The notes under the pieces are model-generated. The model was not told the origin of the DNA and did no database searches. It saw nothing but the letters and a program-made list of their open reading frames with translations. A stretch of DNA of 64,000 nucleotides from Mallotus nudiflorus. Lineage: Eukaryota; Streptophyta; Magnoliopsida; Malpighiales; Euphorbiaceae. Positions within the stretch are counted from its first letter, which is position 1, and each line of letters opens with the position of its first letter. The stretch lies in assembly GCA_947683625.1 (NCBI GenBank), contig CANTUR010001088.1, positions 124,001-188,000 on the forward strand, written 5' to 3'. The position numbers were made by a program, and so were the translations under genes. Shown one piece after another: positions 35,391 to 45,100 of the stretch.

Positions 35391-36822
35391 TGAAAGAGTC
35401 TTAGAGGGGGGGGGGTCAATAGGACTATCGAACAATAATATGAAATTAAAAGATTTGAATAAGAATTAAAAAGAATACTGAGAATGAAGAATGATAAACA
35501 AAAGAATTTAAGGAGTTTAGATTCTTAACAATCCTACATCTCCACTTAACTTATCCACAAGTTAAGATTTTGAATGACCATAATCTATTTCCCTAGATTG
35601 ATTTTTATAACTTTGAGTTTCAAGCTTAACTTAAATCTTACAATTTAAGTTTTCACGGCTCACTCAAAAACTAATTCATAAGTGTTTTCAAGGTTCACAC
35701 TAAAACTGAAATCCTAAGTGTTTTAATGACTAAACACTTAAACTAATTCCTTTATAATAGAATCTCACTACCCATTTTCTAATCTTAGAAAAAAGAAGAA
35801 TAAGAATATCTATTCTAACACTCACCAACTCTCACAAGAGTATACAATAATAAAATAAATTTTAAAAGAGTTTAGAGAGCTTAATTGAATGCCTAAAAAT
35901 ATAGAATGAATAAATAAGTTTCTTAACTTCAAAATAATCTTCAGAGGTCATATTTATACTTGAACAATCCAATTATAGCTGTTGGAAGTAATAATTTAGT
36001 TCCCAACAAAAATAAAGTCCATTTGAATGAAATTTGAACTTTTAAGCTATATTTTGTCAAGTTCCGGTCGAGACAAGTATTGAATATTCGTTATAAGCCA
36101 TTGTATTTAAATTTTTGCATTGGTCCCGATTGGAATATTAATGTCTTGATCAGGATATCATTGTATCGGAGCAATATTCTAGTAAGGACATTGGATCGGA
36201 ATTAGTTTTGCCTAAATTTGAAGTTTTGCAAAAATTGGTTTGCCTTAGTCCTGATCATGATATTCATTGTCCCGGTTGGGACCATGACATGATTTGCACT
36301 TTTTGTGCAATTTAGTTCTTATGTTGAGTCTGATCGAGATAGTGTTTTTTATGTCTTTTCGAGACTGAAGACGATCAAATCAGCCTTAACTTTCTTCATA
36401 AAAGTTGTAGATAATTATCTTGTCTTTCATTATCACTTTGAATCACCTCAATGGAACCTTTGTAGCTCAAGATATTATTAAAATACTAAGAGTTGAGCAA
36501 TTTGAAATGAAAGTTACATATACTGACTTTGACTTAAGATTTACATACCCAAATAAGATAAGATTTTGACAAGTAAGTTCAATTTAAAAAGCTTAATATG
36601 TCTACTTCAAAAGTGACGAATATCATTTTCTCATTATAGAGCTTTAATGATGTAAAAAAGCCTCCTTGAATCTTAGAGATCAAATTAGCCTAAAAGACCA
36701 CTATATATCCAAAAAATGTATATTTTTGGTATATATTTCTTACATACTTAGTTGAAATCATTAGAATCAAAATTATTTGTCAAAGTCCAAAATTAAGAGT
36801 TTGATTATGCAAATGGTTAATA
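35391..36822 (-). repeat. 5' LTR of SIRE-B
   Basis: On the plus strand it starts TGAAAGAGTCTTAGAGG and ends GGTTAATA, where the usual CA end has become TA. It holds the same U3 palindrome array as the other LTR (36060-36340), more decayed. Its outer end is part of a 19-bp tandem duplication (36815-36852), which leaves its exact border ambiguous by one repeat unit. Confidence 0.9.
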
Positions 36823-36852
36823 GACATCAATGTGGTCAATAGACGTCAATGT
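36815..36852 (+). repeat. 19-bp tandem duplication at the SIRE-B/Harbinger junction
   Basis: GGTTAATAGACATCAATGT (36815-36833) is followed at once by GGTCAATAGACGTCAATGT (36834-36852), two differences in 19. The unit spans the LTR end, the GACAT target site and Harbinger coding sequence, so it arose after SIRE-B inserted. Confidence 0.9.
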
Positions 36853-37300
36853 GCTGAACCAATTTCCATTATTTAATGATGTACTACACATATATGCTCC
36901 CGATGTTCAATTTATAGTTAATGGAACACTATATCAAAAAGGGTATTATCTAGTAAATGGAATATATCTTAAGTGGGCAACATTTGTCAAAAGTTTCACA
37001 TGTCCAAAAGATCCAAAGAGAATGATGTTTAAGCAAATGCAGGAGGTTGCAAGGAAAGATGTTGAGTGAGCATTTCAAGTGCTCCAATCATGTTGGGCAA
37101 TTATATGTGGCCCAACTCACTTTTGGCACATAAATAAATTGAAAAATATAATGTACACATGCATCATATTACATAATATGATTATAGAGGATGAAGGAGA
37201 TGAAATAACAAATTGGAATGGTGATGATGAAGGGCATACAATCCATGTGAGCATAGGTTCCATCGAGGAATTTCAAAATTACCTTCAAAGGAACGCATAA
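36828..37300 (+). pseudogene. Broken Harbinger transposase, C-terminal part
   Basis: The reading resumes with DVNVLNQFPLFNDVL, the normal continuation of GFNND on the far side of the retrotransposon. The second catalytic position, normally the Asp in YYLADGIYP, reads YYLVNGIYL with AAT at 36956-36958, so the Asp is replaced by Asn. RKDVE (third catalytic residue) is followed by a TGA and then AFQVLQSCW...FWH...ILHNMIIEDE, the conserved C-terminus. The frame ends at 37300. The 19-bp duplication just upstream (36815-36852) creates a spurious start here. Confidence 0.9.
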
Positions 37301-38150
37301 TTATGTGATCGTGAAGTTTATTAGCAACTTCGATTGGACTTGGTTGAGCATATTTGGGAATGATTCAGGGACGATAACAATTAAAATTAGTGTTTTTAAT
37401 TTTATTATTTATATTTGTATTTTCGCCAAAATGGTGTTGTGTATTATCAAGATTGTTTAAAACGTTTGTTTTAATTAAGGTTGATTATGTAATTTTTGAA
37501 AATTAATAAAAAAAATTTCAAATTATGAAAATATTTTAATTAAAAATATTTAAATAATTTTATATTAAAAATTTTATTTTTTTCCAAAAATATTAGCAAT
37601 TATATGATTCTATATGCCTTAATCCAATTTTAGTATGTAAATATAATTCATTCATTTTAAATATGTAAATGAATTATTAAAATAAATATGTGATTTGATA
37701 ATAGATTCAAGCGGGTTCAGACTATTAGACTTTTTTTTGAGTGTAATCCATAGTGAACAAAAATGTAATAAATGAGAGAATAATGAAATGATGATGTGAC
37801 ATGTCTATTACACTCTACAAAGTGTAATCCAATGTGGATGCTCTAACATTTAAAGAGTCATTAAGAGTTAGAATTGAATACCGTATGATTAATTTATTAG
37901 GTCAAAATATGTATATTAAAAAAATAAATGAAAGTTTTACAATATCAATAAAAGTTATAAAAAGTTTTTTAAAATAAAGTCTATAAAAATTATTAACAAA
38001 TTCATAAACTCCATAAAAGTCTTCAAAAATAAAGTCCCTAAAAATCACTAAACTCTATAAAATTTATTAAAAAGTCTATAAACGCTACAAAAATCATTCA
38101 TTTAAAAAAAGTCTATAAATATCTATAAAAGACCTAACTGAATACATGTA

Positions 38151-39119
38151 TGATTTTAATTTTGCATTATAACACCATTGGTGAAAAATAGCATAAAAAA
38201 ATGAAAGGAATTTTAAATAGCATTGCTTGAATTTTAATTCGTTATTCTTCTTCTTGTTTGTTCCTTCTTTTCTTGATTTTTTTTTTTTATCAAATTCTAA
38301 TTCCTAATTCCTCAAATAATCCAAGATAATTTTGTAAACTCTAATAATTTTCATAGTTGATGACATGGTAACTAATTGTGTATGAATTGGAGCCCACTTT
38401 ATTCTAGTAAGCATATGGTCGCCACTAAATTGATAAAAAATATTGATTTATTATTAATTTAAAAAATTTGAATACTTGATTGTAAAAAATAATGTTAGAC
38501 ACCCAAATATAAATATTGAATTTTCATATGCTAAATTTATATTTTTTCCAAAAAAAACTTTGGATGTTAAATAGGTTGTAGTGAAAGTTGGTAGCATTCA
38601 AGCAACCGATAGGATAAAAGTTCATAGGGTTATGTTTGCGTTTGGCCTAAAATTTTGTAAATGAAAAATTCGAAACGACGCCAACAATACGACATCCGCG
38701 TAAAAGTATACGACATCCTCATTCATCAAAGTTCAAAATGACTAAATAGCCCAATTCGACACTTCTTCACGCACAGAATGGCCCCTTTGCACAAAATCTA
38801 CTCTCCACCGCCTCAGTATCTTTTCTTCTCGCTAAAATCAGCTATCTGTCTTACACTCCCAATGCAAAACCTTCTCGCTTCGTCTCATCATCCTATGTCC
38901 CAGTTTTCCTATCGCCGGAACCGTAACGGCACTTAGCCGCCGGCTGAATTTCCGGCGAGGTTTATTCGAGTACCTATTTAGGGTTTTCCTATTCTATTCT
39001 AGTCAGTTCGATTCTGTTCTCCGATTCCAGTGGTTGCGATTCTCTTTCTTGTATTTTAGGGTTTTATATTATATTATATTTTTGTTTTGCTGCTTGTGCA
39101 ATCAGCAATAGCATCGCCT
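38151..39119 (+). promoter_or_regulatory. Presumed promoter and 5' leader of the HUA2-like gene
   Basis: This stretch separates the transposon nest from the start codon. From about 38660 the base composition becomes richer in G+C and pyrimidines (CTACTCTCCACCGCC, CCGCCGGCTGAATTTCCGG), as in many plant 5' leaders. I see no convincing TATA box. An AG near 39104 (AATCAG before the start) could be an acceptor of a 5'UTR intron, but this is not secure. There is no coding frame. Confidence 0.55.
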
Positions 39120-42100
39120 ATGGCTCCGGGGCGTAAAAAAGGAGCGAGTAAGGCAAAGGCGAAGAGTCAATTGAAGTTGGGCGATCTCGTTCTTGCTAAA
39201 GTCAAAGGCTTCCCTGCTTGGCCTGCCAAGGTTTTTCTTTGCGTCTTATTTTCTTTTTCAATTTGATCAATTAATTAACTATGTTTTTAATTTAGATGAA
39301 TACCAACCTTATGTTCTTTTGTTTTGCTTTATCAAATATTGAATCATTTTCAGTTTGAAGATTGCTGTTCTGTAGTTCGACGGCAGATTTGTCTATTACC
39401 GACTTTTTTTTCAGTGCATTGTGGACTTTTTATGGCTTTGTTTTGCGGATTGATTTTTACCTAATTTCATTTCAATTCAGTTGCATCAATGACTGTTTGA
39501 TATGCACTTTCTTTTAACTTGGGATTTTTTTAGGGTTTATTTGAGCGGGCCCTCTTTCTTTCATGGTTTGATTATATTTTTAATTTCATATGCTGACATA
39601 TTGTGCACTTGGCATTCGAAGTTGCAATTGGACTATGCCATTTACTTGTATTCTTTTAGGGCATTAAATTTTAAATGATTTCTGATCTTGTTTTCTTAAA
39701 ATTTTGATATTTTCATGTAAATATTTGTTAAAGATTTGTGAATAGATAGCATCGCTTTTTTGAGATACCATGCTAATGTTAGCTCTACTGAGGCAACTCT
39801 CAGTAACTCTCATTCTCAACACTTTTTTCTTTTGTGCATCTGTATATTTATTTCCCAATTATTTATTTATTTTGGAGCACCTACCTTTATTTCCCATTAT
39901 CTTGTTTTAGAATAAATCATTAGTTTGTTGTATTTTTTTTTTCGGTTTGGCCTTTTAATTCAAAATGAACTTAATGATATAATCTTAGAATATGGGATAC
40001 CTCTTCAGTTGAATTTTTGACTACCTCTTCAGTTGAATTTTTGACTTTAATGACATTTTGGGATTTATACGTAAACCTTTCTGGTATTTGAGTAACTTCT
40101 TGTTGGTTATTGTAATTTTCAGATCAGCCGGCCTGAAGATTGGAAGAAAATCCCTGACCCCAAGAAATATTTTGTCCAATTTTTTGGAACAGAAGAAATG
40201 TGAGTGTTATTCATATATTTTCAACAATTTTTTTCTGTATGTCGAGCACTTTGAATCAGACTATGCTGCAATTTTTTTTTTGTCCAGCAACTGATTTATG
40301 TTTTGCTTATTTTCAGATTTTATGTTTACATTAACATGATAGCCACTAATTGAGTCCCTGCATTTAGTTAATTGTTGCCAATGGTTTGTTCTAAATTTTT
40401 TACTAAGGTATTAATTTGCTCTGATTGGATTCATCTGATGGATCCATGTGATGTAGAACAATGAATGACGAAACAAGAATATAAAAAGTGATGAAAGGTA
40501 TTTTTATTTAAATTTAATTCACAATAAGCAAAAATACCTTATGTTAGAACAAAGGTAAGATACTTGCAAGGTACCACAGTAACAAATTCAAACCCAAAAA
40601 ATTTTAAATAGTTGAGGCACCGTGTTTTTTAATAGAAATTTTGAAGCCTACAAAAGACAAGGCTGTAATAAACTTGTATGTTTTACAAATAAAGTTTTTA
40701 TTCAATAAGAAGCTGGTCAACTTTGTTTTCCCTGAGTAAAGTTTTTCTTGTGGTATGTTTTACTCCATTATCTGCCATATGAATATGAATCCTTTTATTT
40801 AATGGTTTTTCTTTCATTGAATTAATATTTATTTGAGTGCTCTATTTGGTTGTCATTCTATGATACAACCTACGTTCCCCATTCCCATATAGCTCTTTTG
40901 GTTATTATTATCTTCACCTAGACCTATTACAAAGATATATTAACAAACAATAAAAAAAAAAAAAGGAAATTGAGCCTGGGAGTGTAAATGAGCCGAGCCG
41001 AGTTGACACGCTGCCAAGCTCGACCTCGACTCGATTAAATAATTCATATATTCAAGCTTGACTCAATTAATTAAATAAAATTGTAAAAATCTATATTTTA
41101 AAATATACAAACTCAACTCTCGAGTTCAAACTCGATTTGGTTCGATAAGATATATTTATAATTATATTAAAATAAAAAGGTAAAATGGTAAATATACACA
41201 AGCTTGATTAGGCTTGCGAGCCTATCGACTCATATATTTAGGAGCTTGAGTTCAACTCAATAGCCTACTCGAGTAGCTCGAACTTGAGCCGACAATAATC
41301 AAATCAATTTCGAGTTTTTCCTGAGTCGATCCCGAGTAGCCCGTGAGTCGGCTTGACTCATTTACACCCCTAGTCGAGCCATTTACTAGTAGGATGAGAA
41401 AATGTATTGGTATGATTTGTGTTGTTACTTAATTGAGGACTCCATTCCTCACTTATCCAGTCTATTACGATTTGATCTGTGGCCACAGATTTTACTCTTT
41501 TTTTTTTACTTCTGCAGAGCTTTTGTTGCACCTGCTGATATTCAGGTATTTACAAGTGAATTAATGAATAAATTGTCAGCTCGATGTCCAAGCAAGGCCA
41601 AGTATTTTACGCAAGCTGTTAGGGAAATCTGTGCAGAGTTTCAAGAGTTACACAAGGAAAAATCAGGTGCTACACTTGGCTGTGAGGCTCCATCTGTTGA
41701 TGGTACAGAAGACGATGAGATAGAGGCTGAAGTAAATGATGATGTGTGTACAGATGGGCCAAAGGGGGAAACATGGGATGAAGAGGATGATTTTAGTTCT
41801 AAGTTAAAGCATTGTCCACATAGACAAGGCCAAACTGATACTGAAGGTGTAAAGTGTAATTTATCTTGTGATTTGGATGATAATTCATCCTTAGTTATGT
41901 CTTCAGAGAAGAAGTGTAAAATTTCTAGTGGTGAACAACTGGTGGTGTTGTCTAAATCATGTGTGGTTGATCCATCCTATGTGAAGGATGAAGTCTCTGG
42001 TGATGCAAATGAAGAACTTTATTCCAAAGATGACCTTGTAAATGGTGAGAGAGTATGGACTAATTGCCAAGAGTCTAATCCCATGGCCACTGATTTAAAG

Positions 42101-45100
42101 AGGAAAACTGAAGGTTCTATTGATGCACATAAAGGCAGTAACTCTGGTGGCTGTCCCTCCCTTGATAATTGTGAGTCGTTGAAAGATGGACCGAAAGAAA
42201 AAGATGCTTCTGGAGGCACCACTACCGATAAATCAGATTCTGGAATCAGAATGGGAAAAAAAGCAAAAGAGTTTCTAGTAGCCAAAAAAAGTCTCAAGAC
42301 ACAAGAAAATACGCATGAAAATGCTTCCACTCATGCAGCTGTCATTATTGACAAAAAAAAAAAGGTCCAATCCGTGCCTGCTACAGCATCTGAAACTTTG
42401 CATCCTGCAAAAAAGTTGAAGCGTGTTGGTGTAGCAGCTGATGCTGCTAAGGAGTCTACTTTAAAAAGCACGAGTGATTCTCCAAGCTCTAAAGTCATTG
42501 ATGATAAAGCTGTCAAACAGTCCACATCACATGGGAAAAGAGAAATTCTTTTAGCGTTAAAAGCTCAAACAGGAATTGTGAAATCTGATGGTTCTGCTCG
42601 CTTGGCAAAACTTAAATCTGCCATTTCTTCCCCGACGAGCAGAATTAAATCTGATATCTCTGCCCAAACAGGTAAAGCTAAATCTGATGCTCCTACACCG
42701 GGAAGCAAAGTTAAATCTGATGCATTGATCCAAACAGGTAAAGCTAAATCAGATGCCTCTACCCAAATGGCTACAGCTAAATCTGATGTCACTGCCCAAA
42801 CGGGAAAATTTAAATCTAGTGTTTCAAGTGATGAAGCTGTGTTACCTCTATCGAAACGCCGAAGGCGGGCAATGGAGGCAATGTCTGATTCTGCTACTCT
42901 GAATTCCAATGATAAGACTGAAAAAGATTCTATACAGCTGAAGAATGATTCTGCTCCTAGTAATACTAGAGTTCCAGTTGATCAAATTCCCAAAAGACGG
43001 AGAGCTGTTTGCCTTTATGATGATGATGATGATGATGATGAGAAGCCCAAGACACCGGTTCATGGAGGATCCACCAAAAATTTTAGAGTATCTTCAGCTG
43101 TTCCTGATGCTAATACAAAAATGGATTCACGCATTGGAGGTTCTGCTAATGAACATCATGGGAGCTTTGTTGATGTTAGGCCAAGTGTTGAAGATTCTAA
43201 CAGATTTGAGCACATCAATTCAAAGGAATTATCTTTACAAGTGCATGTTGATTCTTGTTCTCCAAGCCAACTGAAAAGCGATAAGAGGCCTGACACTAGG
43301 CCTGATACTTTTGCCTCTGCTAATCCTGGGAACTCAGAAGCTGAGCAGTTATCATTTAAGGATAACAAATCAATGTTGCCTTCCCCTAATAGGTCTCCAC
43401 ATTCATTTCCTATCACCAAACCAGCTTTTGAACAACCGAAAGCGACAAAGTCTGGAGTTAAGGCTTCCACAGGCAGTATTCAGAAGAGGGCTCAGTCTGG
43501 CTCTAGTAAGGTCTCAAGTTCGGTTTTGGATAGTTGGAATACTTCTGAAAATCACTTGATGAGTCAAAGAAATAGACCAGGTATTTCTGGAGAAAGACCT
43601 AAAAACACTCCAAAAGCATGGATGAATGACCCTGCTGTTTTAACAGAAACTTCGACAGAGTATAATTCCTTTGCCTGGTGAAATGCTTGTGTTATTGTGA
43701 ATTAACCATGTATTTGTTGTTGATTGTTTTTTGACTATATTTTATGTTCTTACCTGATTACAGACTGGAAGGTGGCACAGAAGAAAGAGGCAGTTTGTTG
43801 GTTGATTCCAAGACTCCAGATTCAGTTATGTCGATGAAGCATCTTATTGCAGCTGCTCAAGCAAAGAGGAGGGAAGCTCACTCACAACACTTTGCTTTTG
43901 GGAACCCTAGTGCTTTTTTACCCATCACAGATCCTCAAGGAAGTAGTCCCATCTCCTCATCAGTCCAACCTTTTTTACCTGGCACCAGCTCTGTGTTACA
44001 GGGAGATTTGCAGGGCTTCCATCATCGTGCAAATTTAGTTTCACCATCTACTCATGCTCGTCAATTGGCATCCAGCAACCAGGTGGATGCTGAAGAAATT
44101 GAGGAACAAAGAGTTAGTTCTGGAAACAGGGCTGCTGGAGGCTCACTGAGCGGTGGCACTGAGGCTGCTGTTGCTCGTGATGCTTTTGAAGGGATGATTG
44201 AGACTTTGTCAAGGACAAAAGAAAGTATTGGACGTGCAACTCGTCTTGCCATTGACTGTGCCAAGTATGGCATTGCCAATGAGGTAAGTTAAGTAGGTGC
44301 TAACCATCCTTCATAAACTATGATATACCAAACTGGCTCATAGAAACAGGCAATTGTTGATTTTTGTGTGGTGTAGCAAAGCATAGCCTAACTGTTGCAT
44401 TTTCCCACTCCAATGTAGAAGTTGCATTTGATATCCTTTGGGAAAATCTATTTAGGAAAGAAATTCTTCATTGTGCGAATCTTTCCACAAGTTCTTGAAT
44501 GATTATGAACTTAATTGCTTTGCTACCCATCCTGGATTTGGTTTTTGTGACTTTTATTGTCCTTTCAATTCTTAATAAAATTTTCCACTAGGTTTTCTTT
44601 TGTATTTGTTGACTGACTATAAGTGTACTTTTAATCCTTAAATAAAGGGAATAGAAAATAAAAATTTTTAATATATTTTTATTGATTTGTAATCATTTCA
44701 TGAGGGGTCTACTGCATCAGGCACACATTTTAAATGTAACATTAGTACTTGGATTTTAAAGATTAATGTTTACATACATTTTAGTGTACTACTTTTAAGA
44801 ATGTTGCCAATGTGTCAATATGAGATAATTGAAATAAGTTTCCAGAATAAGAGAAATAAAAGAAAATCAACAAACAGATAATTAAGGAATAGTGACCATG
44901 TTTTGGTATAAAACTTGGTTTTGTTTTCCACTGAAAGCTGGTGTCAAATTTGTGAACAAAATGGCTTGAAAACATGATGTTGTGGCTCTTGGGGAGTGAG
45001 ACTAGTGAGCATTTTGGTTTTTTCTGAGTTTTCATGGATCATAGTAGGTTTTGGGTTATATTTTATAGATATGGTGCACTCTTGGTATCAGTTTTAGACT

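Larger units (their letters stand above)
17335..36822 (-). mobile_element. SIRE-B: old antisense Sirevirus-type copia element, split by SIRE-C
   Basis: LTRs lie at 17335-18750 (3' LTR) and 35391-36822 (5' LTR), with pol and gag on the minus strand between them. A 5-bp target duplication GACAT flanks it (17330-17334 and 36823-36827). Without the inserted SIRE-C and its duplicated GTATA it is about 9.57 kb, close to SIRE-C. It keeps the tRNA-iMet-type primer site and polypurine tracts in inverted form. The LTRs differ from each other at many positions and by length (1416 against 1432 bp), and the genes hold stops, so it is old and inactive. Confidence 0.93.
14701..37843 (+). mobile_element. PIF/Harbinger DNA transposon, dead, split by a retrotransposon
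   Basis: Left end GGGCATCCACAATAGTGGAT and right end ATCCAATGTGGATGCTC are inverted repeats of the Harbinger/Tourist type. Both ends are flanked by TAA (14698-14700 and 37844-37846), the expected 3-bp target duplication. Two decayed genes in the usual order lie inside: ORF1 (Myb/NAM-associated type) and ORF2 (transposase). Without the inserted 19.5 kb the element is about 3.65 kb, a normal size for an autonomous family member. Both genes carry many stops, so it cannot move itself. Confidence 0.92.
13974..37882 (+). mobile_element. Inner MITE of the same family, split into 13974-14700 and 37844-37882
   Basis: The left end is GGGGTGTATTCAATTAGAAC, immediately after the broken outer MITE. The right terminal part reads ATTGAATACACCC at 14685-14697 and, beyond the Harbinger insertion, TTAGAATTGAATACC at 37868-37882. 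That doubling of the terminal word matches the multiple terminal words of the outer copy. After 37882 the sequence rejoins the outer MITE (ATTTATTAGG...AATATGTATATT). No coding frame is present. Confidence 0.55.
13253..38150 (-). mobile_element. Outermost MITE of the nest (GTATTCAATT family), split into 13253-13973 and about 37883-38150
   Basis: The left arm begins GGGGTGTATTCAATTAG and contains four further GTATTCAATT-like words within 200 bp (near 13308, 13350, 13403, 13441). Its sequence up to about 13973 is an inverted relative of 14190-14697. The right arm, ending in CTGAATACATGTA, is an inverted relative of 13974-14190. A single MITE of about 1 kb, in inverted orientation and split by a second family member, explains both arms. 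Family assignment (Mutator-like or other) is open: I could not settle a target duplication. Confidence 0.55.

Noticed and set aside
36830..37069. Separate small gene starting MWSIDVNVL
   Set aside because: The ATG was made by the 19-bp junction duplication. The rest is the Harbinger transposase C-terminal half.
41402..41517. N-terminal extension of the large HUA2-like exon
   Set aside because: This is intron sequence: the PWWP domain requires the acceptor at 41516-41517 and continuation from exon 2.
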